From the NCBI GenBank assembly GCA_035315685.1, contig DATFXR010000057.1, forward strand, positions 1-19,070: a DNA stretch of 19,070 bases, given 5' to 3'. A model generated the notes under the pieces. It worked only from the letters and a program-made list of their open reading frames with translations, had not been told where the DNA came from and made no database searches. The first letter of the stretch is position 1; every line of letters starts with the position of its first letter. The stretch comes from QHWK01 sp035315685. Lineage in GTDB: Bacteria > Acidobacteriota > Vicinamibacteria > Vicinamibacterales > CAVVIG01. The position numbers and the translations under genes were made by a program. This document shows, in pieces, positions 1 through 8,882 of the stretch.

Positions 1-1263
<1,263 letters not shown>

Positions 1264-1301
1264 TAGTTTTCCTCATTGGTCACCGACGGCCTGAGGACGC
1301 G

Positions 1302-1694
1302 TCAGAACTGCGACTCGAGCGCGGCCAGACCAGCCCTGACGCTGCCGTCGTACACCGTCGATCCGATCTGGATGCGCATCCCGCCGATCAGCGCCGGATC
1401 GACCACGAACGTCGTCCCCGCCAGACGTCCCGGCATCTGTGCCAGTCCTCGTTCGAGCTCGGCTCGCACGGCGGGATCGAGCGGCGTCGCGCTGGTGACG
1501 ACGGCCAATCGCCCGGCGTGGTCGAGCCGCAGCAGGCGGAGGAACTGCTTGAGCAGCGGCACCGCGCTCGCCCGCTGCGACTCGGCGATCTTCTCGACGA
1601 CGAGGCGCGCGCGCTCCTCGTCGAGCACTCCGTCTTTCAGGCACACGTGCCACAACTCCTGCGCGTCGCGCTTCACCTGGCGCACGGTTTTCAT
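1302..1694 (-). CDS. atpH: F1Fo ATP synthase subunit delta, short form
   Basis: Delta (OSCP-like) joins the top of F1 to the peripheral stalk formed by b. The C-terminal signature is clear: VDPALIGGMRIQIG followed by DGSVRAGL near residues 98-123, which matches the end of E. coli delta. The protein is only 130 residues, against about 177 in E. coli, and the shortfall lies in the N-terminal helical-bundle domain that normally grips the alpha N-termini. The ATG at 1694 is the only reasonable start, because an in-frame TAG (the atpF stop at 1713-1715) lies seven codons upstream. The ribosome binding site is weak (GAGACCGGA). Position between atpF and atpA confirms the assignment. The shortness could be a lineage trait or could mean that domain is partly replaced. 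Confidence 0.93.
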   Translation of the reverse strand: MKTVRQVKRDAQELWHVCLKDGVLDEERARLVVEKIAESQRASAVPLLKQFLRLLRLDHAGRLAVVTSATPLDPAVRAELERGLAQMPGRLAGTTFVVDPALIGGMRIQIGSTVYDGSVRAGLAALESQF

Positions 1695-1712
1695 GGCGAT
1701 TCCGGTCTCGCG

Positions 1713-2264
1713 CTATGACGCCTGCAAGTGCCTGGCGGTCTCCTCCGCCAGACGCCGTTGATCATCAGTCGTCAGAATCTTGCCGGTCACGGCCGCCGTC
1801 GTCTGAACGACCAGCCGGCCGACCTCGCCGCGCAGCTCGTTCATCATCCGCGCATGTTCCTGCGCGGCCGCGTCGCGCGCCTTGAGCACGATCTGCTCGG
1901 CGGCGGCGACGGCACGCTGGGTTTCGCGTTCCTGGAGCCGCTTGGCGGTTTCCCGGGCGTCGGCGATCAGCTTGTTTCCCTGCTCACGCGCCTCGGCGAG
2001 CACCTGTTCCCGATCGGCGTCGATCGCGGCGAGCTTGGCGTTGATCTTCTCCGTGTTCGCGAGCCCCTGGGCGATTTGCTCCCGGCGCGTCGCGAGCATT
2101 GCCAGCACCGGCTTGTAGGCCAGCCGATAGAGCAGGGCGCAGACGATCGCGAAGCTGATGATCTGAGCGCCGAGATGCGGCCAGTCGACCCCGAACGTCG
2201 CGGCGAGCGTTTCGGGCTGAGCACTCTCGTGCGCCTGGACGATCAGCGCGAGGACGGCCTGCAT
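1713..2264 (-). CDS. atpF: F1Fo ATP synthase subunit b
   Basis: This is the membrane-anchored peripheral stalk subunit, 183 residues. A short N-terminal extension of about 25 residues leads to FGVDWPHLGAQIISF and a single membrane helix at about residues 31-49. The typical KPVLAMLATRREQI turn follows, and then a long, highly charged coiled coil rich in Ala, Glu, Arg and Gln to the end. The ATG at 2264 lies four bases after the atpE stop, so translation is likely coupled. A later start within the first 25 residues cannot be excluded. The stop codon TAG is in the same frame as the downstream atpH, only six codons away from its ATG. No second b or b' gene is seen, so the stalk is probably a b homodimer. 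Confidence 0.95.
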   Translation of the reverse strand: MQAVLALIVQAHESAQPETLAATFGVDWPHLGAQIISFAIVCALLYRLAYKPVLAMLATRREQIAQGLANTEKINAKLAAIDADREQVLAEAREQGNKLIADARETAKRLQERETQRAVAAAEQIVLKARDAAAQEHARMMNELRGEVGRLVVQTTAAVTGKILTTDDQRRLAEETARHLQAS

Positions 2265-2268
2265 GCCG

Positions 2269-2457
2269 CTATCTCACCAGGAACAACGCGTAGAACACGA
2301 TCGCTTCCGCGAACGCGATCGCGAGAATCGACTGCACCATTACGGCAGTTGCGGAACCGGGATTGCGGCCGACCGCCTGTGAGGCCATCGCGCCAATCCA
2401 TCCAACCGCGAGAGACGCGCCCAGTGCCGCGAGACCGACATGCAGGTTGCCCGCCAT
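2269..2457 (-). CDS. atpE: F1Fo ATP synthase subunit c (62 residues)
   Basis: This subunit forms the rotating proteolipid ring in the membrane. It is a two-helix hairpin: helix 1 at about residues 5-29, a loop GRNPG at 30-34, and helix 2 at 36-60. The ion-carrying carboxylate is Glu51 (AFAEAIVFYALFL). The residue after Glu51 is Ala rather than Ser or Thr, and the helix-1 position equivalent to the sodium-binding Gln of Ilyobacter is Val, so proton coupling is predicted. At 62 residues it is shorter than most c subunits (E. coli has 79). The loop lacks the usual RQP(E/D) acidic residue. The start is supported by AAAGGA about ten bases upstream, and no earlier in-frame start exists. It sits between atpB (45-base gap) and atpF (4-base gap). 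Confidence 0.95.
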   Translation of the reverse strand: MAGNLHVGLAALGASLAVGWIGAMASQAVGRNPGSATAVMVQSILAIAFAEAIVFYALFLVR

Positions 2458-2502
2458 GTGTGTGTCGTCCTTTCCTTTGCTGTCGTTGCGTCTTCAGTTG
2501 CC

Positions 2503-3399
2503 TCAGTCGTGTGCGGCGGCCGGCTGCTCGCCGTGATCATGATGCTGACAGATCAGCAGCGTGAACACGGCAGTCAGCAGCATGAACACCAGCGCCTGCA
2601 CGATCCCTACGAGCAGTTCGAGAAAGTAAAAGGGAATCTGGAACAGCCAGCCGAGCGGCATCCGCGCCATGGTTTCGAGCATCGTCTCGCCGGCGAAAAT
2701 GTTGCCGTACAGCCGGAAGCTCAATGAGATCGGGCGGAAGAGAATCGACACGATCTCCAGGCATCCCGCCGCGAAGAACACGGCGATCAACAGGATGCGC
2801 AGTGCGCCGGCGCTCTCGCCCTTCGGCGCGAACAGCTCCTTCACGAAGCCGGTCGGTCCCACTTCCTGCAGGCCCCAGACGATCCACGCCGCGAAGAAGA
2901 CGAGCGCCATCGCCAGCGTCATGTTCACGTCGGCGTTCGCGCCGCGCAGCAGCGGCTGCTCGATCAGGAACCCGTCCGGCGTCTGGTGCCCCCATCCGAT
3001 CGAGCCGACGCCCGGAATCAGCCCGAACCAGTTCGATGCGACGATGAAGATGAAGATGCTGGCGAAGAACCAAAAGGTGCGATCGACCAGCGGGCGGCCG
3101 ATGATGCCCTCGAGAAACCCGTACAGCCCGTCGACCAGCCATTCGAGAAAGTTCTGGGCGCCGTACGGGACCTGCTTCATCGTCCGCGTCGACATCTGCG
3201 CGAACACGATGAGCAGCACGGCCACCACCCACATGACGACCATCGAGTTGGTGATCGGAAAGCCGAACGGCCGGGCGATTTCGACCGCCTTCTGAGAGAG
3301 CCCGTGCTCCTCGGTGGCGGCAACGGCCACCGCGCCCTGCAGGGACACGAGCACCGCGGCGAGTGCGGGGCCGATGACACCTTCTCGGGTACGCGCCAT
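2503..3399 (-). CDS. atpB: F1Fo ATP synthase subunit a
   Basis: This is the stator subunit carrying the half-channels that pass protons to the c ring. It has 298 residues, with a signal-like N-terminus (about residues 8-28), several membrane helices, and the conserved helix SLSFRLYGNIFAGE containing the essential Arg229 (E. coli Arg210). Gln268 (in VQALVFMLLTAVF) matches E. coli Gln252, and NADVNMTLAMAL matches the family's asparagine-rich segment. The C-terminal tail is histidine-rich (HHDHGEQPAAAHD). The ATG at 3399 has no obvious Shine-Dalgarno sequence. It is the first gene of the operon in this window; no atpI precedes it, and the next gene upstream is divergent. Confidence 0.96.
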   Translation of the reverse strand: MARTREGVIGPALAAVLVSLQGAVAVAATEEHGLSQKAVEIARPFGFPITNSMVVMWVVAVLLIVFAQMSTRTMKQVPYGAQNFLEWLVDGLYGFLEGIIGRPLVDRTFWFFASIFIFIVASNWFGLIPGVGSIGWGHQTPDGFLIEQPLLRGANADVNMTLAMALVFFAAWIVWGLQEVGPTGFVKELFAPKGESAGALRILLIAVFFAAGCLEIVSILFRPISLSFRLYGNIFAGETMLETMARMPLGWLFQIPFYFLELLVGIVQALVFMLLTAVFTLLICQHHDHGEQPAAAHD

Positions 3400-3646
3400 G
3401 GTGCGTGACGGGTCAGTGCATCGGCCTTGCCAGTTCGGGTGAGGTCAGGAAAGGGCACAACCGCCGTGAGCACAGCGATCGGTGGAGATATACTGCGCCG
3501 ATCGATGGAGATGCTCCGATAGATCGGAGTACCTCCGAGGCATCCGTCACGTTTCCGGCCATCGCTTGCGATTTCCTTGTGCGGCGAGGGCTACCTGGCT
3601 GGCATAGCGCGTGCTGAGGTACGTCCGACCATCTCGAGGAGGGTGC
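3400..3646. promoter_or_regulatory. Divergent spacer between atpB and a secreted-protein gene
   Basis: These 247 bases separate two divergently transcribed genes and should hold both promoters. On the plus strand TATACT at 3489-3494 is a fair -10 box, but its -35 (GTGAGC, 17 bases upstream) is poor. I could not find a convincing pair for atpB on the minus strand. The central part, 3476-3538, holds direct and inverted repeats described separately. No gene is supported inside the spacer. The role is inferred from position, and the promoter boxes are weak predictions. Confidence 0.5.
3476..3538. repeat. Direct and nested inverted repeats, possible operator or RNA switch
   Basis: A 15-base direct repeat occurs at 3476-3490 and 3499-3513 (CGATCGGTGGAGATA and CGATCGATGGAGATG, 13 of 15 identical, 23 bases apart). 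It is followed by a perfect 7-base inverted repeat, CTCCGAT-AG-ATCGGAG, at 3514-3529. The right arm can instead pair with CTCCGA at 3533-3538, as TCGGAG-TAC-CTCCGA. The arms thus offer mutually exclusive pairings. This may be a protein-binding operator between divergent genes or a leader structure of the plus-strand gene. The repeats are read directly; the function is not known. Confidence 0.55.
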
Positions 3647-4225
3647 GTGCGCCGACAACATCTCTTCCACATTCTCTGTGCGTGCGCGTGTGGTGCGGCG
3701 ACGCTGGCTGTTGCGGCGACGTTTGCCGCCGCGCAGGGCCGCGGCGAGACCTACGCGGCAGATGCGGCCGTGAAACGTCCGAACGGGACCACCGCGTCGG
3801 CCAAGCTGACCGCGACGATTGAGACCTTTGCGACCGACGCCGATCGCGACGCGTTGATCGCCGCCGTCGGCAAAGGGGGCACGGCCGCGCGTGATCTGCT
3901 GGCATCGCGAAAGGACGCAGGCTCGATTCAGGTTGGCGCCACCAAGACCCCAGTGAAGTACGCCTACGCGCGGACCACCGGCTCGGGCCGGCTGATCACG
4001 CTGGTCACCGCGCAGCCGATTCATTTCGTCGGCGGCGACTTGCCGGACGCGAAGCCGAAAGCGCGCTACGACCTTGGACTGGTCCTGCTCGACCTGGCTG
4101 CGTCGAAGCCGGGTAGCGGCGAAGTAGCGCCGGCGGCGAAGGTGAAGGTGGACGCGCAGAAGGCGATCGTCACCGAGGACTACGGGGCGGAAGCCGTGCG
4201 CCTCTCGAACGTCGTCCGCCAGTAG
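3647..4225 (+). CDS. Small secreted protein of unknown function
   Basis: The predicted product has 192 residues. I chose the GTG at 3647 over the GTG at 3611 because a strong GAGGAGGG lies directly before it (3636-3643, with a short spacer). It also gives a proper signal peptide: basic VRRQH, then a hydrophobic stretch ending AAAQG near residue 30. The mature part looks like an all-beta domain with segments such as TASAKLTATIETF, DRDALIAAVGKGG, GRLITLVTAQPIHF and VTEDYGAEAVRLSNV. I recognise no named domain. The pattern resembles small exported proteins I associate with Acidobacteriota, but that is memory, not a search. It stands alone between the divergent atp operon and the efflux operon, with a 294-base gap after it. 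Confidence 0.8.
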   Translation: MRRQHLFHILCACACGAATLAVAATFAAAQGRGETYAADAAVKRPNGTTASAKLTATIETFATDADRDALIAAVGKGGTAARDLLASRKDAGSIQVGATKTPVKYAYARTTGSGRLITLVTAQPIHFVGGDLPDAKPKARYDLGLVLLDLAASKPGSGEVAPAAKVKVDAQKAIVTEDYGAEAVRLSNVVRQ

Positions 4226-4519
4226 GGCGCGGTCGTCACGACTGCGCGCGAGAGCGTCGATCCGCTCGAAACCAGATCTGGACGCGCGCGGTGTGCTTCC
4301 GTGGAACGATGACGCACTGCCATTCTCCGTCGGGCCGGACGGCGTCCCCCGGCATTTCGGAGGCGGGCTGCGCGTCCGATTCAACTGCCGTACGCGATGA
4401 CCCGACGAACGCCCCGCAGCCTGAAGGAAAGGCGCCGATACGCACCGCTCGCGCTGCTGGTACGCCTGCTGCTTTAGCGGACCAAGCGAGATTCCCGGAC
4501 CAGAGAGAAGGATGAAGCC
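4226..4519. other. Spacer before the efflux operon, no convincing gene
   Basis: These 294 bases presumably contain the promoter of the efflux operon, but no clear -10/-35 pair is visible. A perfect 10-base palindrome, CCAGATCTGG, lies at 4272-4281, and a small one, GTCGT-C-ACGAC, at 4232-4242. The adaptor gene's ribosome binding site AAGGA is at 4508-4512. No repressor gene of TetR or MarR type lies near, although RND operons are often accompanied by one. A minus-strand reading frame ends at 4236 and is discussed among the rejected items. Confidence 0.5.
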
Positions 4520-5686
4520 ATGTCGATCGAGCCGGCAAAGACGATGATCGCCGTCGCGGCGACGGCGGCCGCGCTCACCAGCGCGTGCGAAAAAACGGTG
4601 GCGGTCGCTCCGCCGCCGCCCGAGGTCTACGTCGTGTCGGTGGTTCAGAAGGACGTGCCGACGTATCTCGACCTCGTCGGGCAGACCGAGGGGGCGCAGG
4701 ATGTGGACGTTCGCGCACGCGTCGAAGGGTTCCTGGAGACGATGAACTTCCGCGAAGGGTCGTTCGTGCGGAGGGGCTCGCTGCTCTATACCATCGATCC
4801 CAAGCCGTTCGAGGCCGCGCTCGCGCAGGCGAAGGCCGACCAGGCGACGGCGCAGGCGCGGCTCGAGAAAGCGAACAACGACGTTGCGCGTTACACGCCG
4901 CTGGTGGTCAAACAGGCCGTCAGTCAGCAGGAGCTCGACAACGCGCGCGCCGCCCAGAATGCGGGCCGATCAGAGGTCGACGCCGGAAAGGCCGCCGTCG
5001 ACAAAGCAGCTCTCGATTTGAGCTACACGCGCGTCAACTGCCCGGTCGACGGGCTGGTCGGCCTCACGAAAGTCAAGCCGGGCAGCCTGGTGGGACGCGG
5101 AGAGAGCACGCTCCTCACGACGGTGTCGCAAATCAACCCGATCGTCCTCCGCGTCGGCGCCACCGAGGCGGATTACCTGCGGGTCGCCAAGCGCAATCCA
5201 GGCCGCAGCGGCGCGGCGCCGAACGCCGGCGGCATCGAGCTCACGCTCGCCGACGGTACCGTGCATCCGCAGCAGGGCACCGTGACCACGGTCGAGCGCG
5301 CGGTCAACGCGTCCACCGGCACCCTGACCCTGCAGATCAGTTTTCCCAATCCCGACAACCTCCTCCGCCCCGGCCAGTACGGACGTGCCCGCATCCTGAT
5401 CGACATGAAAAAGAATGCGCTGCTGATCCCGCAGCGAGCGGTTCAGGAGCTGCAGAGCCTCTATAGCGTCGCCATCGTCGGCGCCGACAACAAGGTGACG
5501 TTCCGCAACGTGAAAGTCGGCCCGCGCGTCGACACACTATGGGTCATAGACGAGGGGCTCACCCCGAGCGATCAGGTCGTCGCGGAAGGACTGCAGGCGC
5601 TGCGTGACGGCATCACGGTCCGGACCAAGCCGATGCCGCCACCGGCGACAACCGCGCCGGCGACCTCCACCGCCGAGGCGAGGTAG
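4520..5686 (+). CDS. RND efflux periplasmic adaptor (MexA/AcrA family lipoprotein)
   Basis: This membrane fusion protein links the inner-membrane pump with the outer-membrane channel; it has 388 residues. The N-terminus is a hydrophobic signal ending ALTSAC, so Cys23 is a probable lipid-attachment site. The order is then the first membrane-proximal strand (EVYVVSVVQKDVPTYLDLVG), the first half of the lipoyl domain (VRARVEGFLETMNFREGSFV, about residues 64-83), and an alpha-helical hairpin at about 95-168. The lipoyl return and beta-barrel (YTRVNCPVDGLVG onward) come next, and a C-terminal membrane-proximal domain with ALLIPQRAVQEL. AAGGA seven bases before the ATG supports the start. The pump gene begins three bases after its stop. 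Substrates cannot be told from the sequence. Confidence 0.94.
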   Translation: MSIEPAKTMIAVAATAAALTSACEKTVAVAPPPPEVYVVSVVQKDVPTYLDLVGQTEGAQDVDVRARVEGFLETMNFREGSFVRRGSLLYTIDPKPFEAALAQAKADQATAQARLEKANNDVARYTPLVVKQAVSQQELDNARAAQNAGRSEVDAGKAAVDKAALDLSYTRVNCPVDGLVGLTKVKPGSLVGRGESTLLTTVSQINPIVLRVGATEADYLRVAKRNPGRSGAAPNAGGIELTLADGTVHPQQGTVTTVERAVNASTGTLTLQISFPNPDNLLRPGQYGRARILIDMKKNALLIPQRAVQELQSLYSVAIVGADNKVTFRNVKVGPRVDTLWVIDEGLTPSDQVVAEGLQALRDGITVRTKPMPPPATTAPATSTAEAR

Positions 5687-5689
5687 ACC

Positions 5690-8600
5690 ATGTCCCGCTT
5701 CTTCGTCAACCGTCCCATCGTCGCGATGGTGCTGTCGATCATCATGGTGATGCTCGGCCTGGTCGCGATGAAAGGGCTGCCCATCGCCCAGTACCCGGAC
5801 ATCGTGCCGCCGATGATTCAGGTGACCACCACCTTCATCGGCGCCAGTGCCACCGACGTCGAGGCGTCGGTCGCCACCCCGCTCGAGCAGCAGATCAACG
5901 GCGTCGAGCAGGGCATCTACATGAAGTCCACTAATGCCAACGACGGCACGCTGACGTTGAAGGTGTCGTTCGAGGTCGGCTCGAACCTCGACATGGACAA
6001 CGTCCTGACGCAGAACCGCGTCTCGCAGGCGATGCCGCAGATGCCGCAGTCGGTCAAGCAGTACGGCGTCACGGTGAAGAAGTCGCTGGCGTTCCCGCTG
6101 ATGGTGATCTCGGTGAAGTCGCCGAAGGGCACCTACGACAGCAGCTTCCTGTCGAACTACACGACCATCAACATCAACGACGCGATCGCCCGCATCCCGG
6201 GCGTCGGCCAGGTAACGCTGTTCGGCGGCAGCGACTACGCGATGCGCGTCTGGCTGCGGCCGGATCGGATCGGACGCCTCGGCATCACTATTCCTGACAT
6301 CGCGAACGCAATTTCGCAGCAGAACCAGTTGAGCCCGGCCGGTCAGATCGGCGGACCGCCAGCGGCTGCGGGAACCGAGTACACGTACACGGTTCGCACG
6401 CAGGGTCGGCTGCTCAACGAGGACGAGTTCGGCGAGATCATCCTGCGCACCGCCGCCGACGGGTCACAGGTGAAATTGAAGGATGTCGCCCGGCTCGAGC
6501 TCGGGACGATGCTCTACAACGCAGTCGGCCGGCACAACAGCCAGCCGGCGGCGGTGATCGCGATCTACCAGGTGCCGGGCAGCAACGCGCTCGCGGTCGC
6601 CGACCAGATCAAGGCGACGCTGGCGGATCTGTCGAAACGCTTCCCGCGGGACATGGAATATCTCGTCTCGCTCGACACGACCCTGCCCGTCTCGGAGGGC
6701 ATCAACGAGATCGTGCACACACTGTTCGAAGCGGTCGTGCTCGTGATCATCGTCGTGTTCGTGTTCCTGCAGAACTGGCGCGCGACGCTCATCCCGCTGA
6801 TGACCGTGCCGGTCTCGCTGGTCGGCGCTTTCATCTTCTTCCCGTTGCTCGGCTTCTCGATCAACGTGCTGTCGCTGCTCGGGCTGGTGCTCGCGATCGG
6901 CATCGTCGTCGACGACGCGATCGTGGTGGTGGAGGCGGTAATGCACCACATCGAGCACGGGATGTCGCCGAAGGAGGCGACGGTCAAGGCGATGGAAGAA
7001 GTGTCGGGCCCGGTCGTGGCGATCGGCCTGATTCTCAGCGCCGTGTTCGTACCGGTCGGCTTCATGGGCGGCATCACCGGACGGCTGTATCAGCAGTTCG
7101 CGATCACCATCGCGCTGTCGGTGCTGCTGTCGGTGATCAACGCGCTGACGCTCAGCCCGGCGCTGTCGGCGATGCTGCTGAAGGCGCCGACCGGGAAGAA
7201 GACGCTGCTGACGCCGTTCTACAACGGCTTCAACAAGGTGTTCGGCGTCACGACCGACGCCTACGTGAGCTTCGCGGGGATCCTGGCGCGGAAGTTCTTC
7301 CGCAGCCTGGCGTTCATCGGCATCCTCATGTTCGTGATCGTGAGCCTCGTGCGCAACATCCCCGCGGGCTTCGTCCCCGAAGAAGATCAGGGATTCCTGC
7401 TGGTGAACGCGCTGCTGCCCGATGCCGCCTCGCTTGAGCGCACCGACGCCGTCATGAAGAAGGCCGAGGCGGTGCTCAAGAAGAACGAGGCGGTCGACGG
7501 CTACAACACGATCAGCGGCTTCAGCCTGCTGACCGGCGCGTACTCGTCGAACATGGGTTTCTTCTTCGTCCAGCTCAAACCGTGGGAGGAGCGCGGCCGC
7601 GAGCACACCGCGGCGATCGTCACGCAGGCGCTCAACCAGGCGTTCGCGCAGGACATTCGCGAAGGGGCGGTGCTCGCTTTCGGACCGCCGGCGATTCCCG
7701 GTCTCGGCACCGGCGCCGGATTCACGATGGAACTGCAGGATCGCAGCGGCGGGACGCCGGAGTACCTGTCCGCGCAGACGCAGAAGTTCGTCGAGGCGGC
7801 GCGCAAGCGCCCGGAAATCGGCCGCATCAACACGTTGTATCGCGCGACGGTGCCGCAGATTTACGCGGACATCGATCGGGACAAGGTGAGCAAGGCCGCG
7901 GTGCAGCTCAGCGATGTCAACACGACGCTCGGGGCCCTGCTCGGCAGCTCGTACGTGAACGACTTCAACAAGTTCGGCCGCGTCTACAAGGTCTACCTGC
8001 AGGCGGAGCCCGAATTCCGCCGCGACGCGAGCCAGCTCGGGCTGTTCTTCGTGCGCAATCAGTCGGGCGGCATGGTGCCGATCGACACGCTCGTCAGCAC
8101 GAAGCCGGCGGCCGGCCCCGAGTTCACCAACCGGTTCAACCTGTTCCGCACGGCGGAGATCACTGGTGTGCCGGCGGCCGGGTTCTCGTCGGCGCAGGCG
8201 CTGCAAGCGCTCGACGAGACCGCGCGCGACGTGCTGCCGTCGGACATGAGCCATGACTGGGCGGACATGTCGTACCAGGAACGGAAGGCGCCGGGCGTCG
8301 CGGTGGTCTTCATGCTCGCGATCTTCCTCGTGTTCCTGATTCTGGCCGCGCAGTACGAGAGCTGGGGGCTGCCGTTCAGCGTGCTGCTCGGAACGCCGTT
8401 CGCCGCGTTCGGCGCCTACTTCGGGCTGTGGGCGGCGCGGCAGCTGATGGGCGAGAGCTACGTGAACAACGTCTTCGCGCAGATCGGTCTGATCATGCTG
8501 ATCGGGCTCGCCGCGAAGAACGCGATTCTGATCGTCGAGTTCGCGAAGATGGAGCACGATGCCGGCAAGCCGCTGATGGAGGCGGCGATGACAGCGGCGA

Positions 8601-8881
8601 AGCTGCGCTTCCGGCCGATTCTGATGACCGCGTTCGCGTTCATCCTCGGCGTCGTGCCGCTGCTCACGGCGTCCGGCGCCGGGGCCGAGGCGCGCAAGGT
8701 GATGGGCATCGCGGTGTTCTCCGGCATGTTGATCGCGACGTTCCTCGGCGTGCTGCTGATCCCGATGCTGTTCGTCGTTGTCGAAAGGGTAGTCGGGGGC
8801 GCGAAGCCTCATCCTGCGCCGCAGCCAGCCGTCGTCGGAGCAAGCGCACTGGCAACCGGGCCGGGACATGGGGCGCACTGA
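5690..8881 (+). CDS. RND efflux pump, HAE-1 family (AcrB/MexB type)
   Basis: This is a proton-driven inner-membrane transporter, 1063 residues, the usual length for the family. It opens with MSRFFVNRPIVAMVLSII, and its N-terminal half shows PLEQQINGVEQGIYMKS of the porter domain. The proton-relay residues are all present: Asp408 and Asp409 in helix 4 (GIVVDDAIVVVEAV), Lys943 in helix 10 (GLAAKNAILIVEFAK), and Arg973 and Thr980 in LRFRPILMTAFAF. The pump should therefore be functional. Two large periplasmic loops (about residues 30-335 and 565-870) make the drug-binding and docking domains. A GAGG site lies at the end of the adaptor gene. The 3' end overlaps or abuts the outer-membrane factor gene. 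HAE-1 pumps usually export drugs, bile salts or solvents; the exact substrate is unknown. Confidence 0.96.
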   Translation: MSRFFVNRPIVAMVLSIIMVMLGLVAMKGLPIAQYPDIVPPMIQVTTTFIGASATDVEASVATPLEQQINGVEQGIYMKSTNANDGTLTLKVSFEVGSNLDMDNVLTQNRVSQAMPQMPQSVKQYGVTVKKSLAFPLMVISVKSPKGTYDSSFLSNYTTININDAIARIPGVGQVTLFGGSDYAMRVWLRPDRIGRLGITIPDIANAISQQNQLSPAGQIGGPPAAAGTEYTYTVRTQGRLLNEDEFGEIILRTAADGSQVKLKDVARLELGTMLYNAVGRHNSQPAAVIAIYQVPGSNALAVADQIKATLADLSKRFPRDMEYLVSLDTTLPVSEGINEIVHTLFEAVVLVIIVVFVFLQNWRATLIPLMTVPVSLVGAFIFFPLLGFSINVLSLLGLVLAIGIVVDDAIVVVEAVMHHIEHGMSPKEATVKAMEEVSGPVVAIGLILSAVFVPVGFMGGITGRLYQQFAITIALSVLLSVINALTLSPALSAMLLKAPTGKKTLLTPFYNGFNKVFGVTTDAYVSFAGILARKFFRSLAFIGILMFVIVSLVRNIPAGFVPEEDQGFLLVNALLPDAASLERTDAVMKKAEAVLKKNEAVDGYNTISGFSLLTGAYSSNMGFFFVQLKPWEERGREHTAAIVTQALNQAFAQDIREGAVLAFGPPAIPGLGTGAGFTMELQDRSGGTPEYLSAQTQKFVEAARKRPEIGRINTLYRATVPQIYADIDRDKVSKAAVQLSDVNTTLGALLGSSYVNDFNKFGRVYKVYLQAEPEFRRDASQLGLFFVRNQSGGMVPIDTLVSTKPAAGPEFTNRFNLFRTAEITGVPAAGFSSAQALQALDETARDVLPSDMSHDWADMSYQERKAPGVAVVFMLAIFLVFLILAAQYESWGLPFSVLLGTPFAAFGAYFGLWAARQLMGESYVNNVFAQIGLIMLIGLAAKNAILIVEFAKMEHDAGKPLMEAAMTAAKLRFRPILMTAFAFILGVVPLLTASGAGAEARKVMGIAVFSGMLIATFLGVLLIPMLFVVVERVVGGAKPHPAPQPAVVGASALATGPGHGAH

Positions 8882-8882
8882 G

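Noticed and set aside
2269..2457. A sodium-coupled ATP synthase.
   Set aside because: The c subunit lacks the Gln and Ser/Thr ligands of the sodium site (Val and Ala are found instead), so protons are the likelier ion.
4236..4538. A minus-strand open frame in the spacer, ending with segments such as DGEWQCVIVPRKHTARVQIWF.
   Set aside because: The last ~40 residues look slightly protein-like and could be a gene remnant, but there is no ribosome binding site or family match, and the frame runs into the adaptor gene start.
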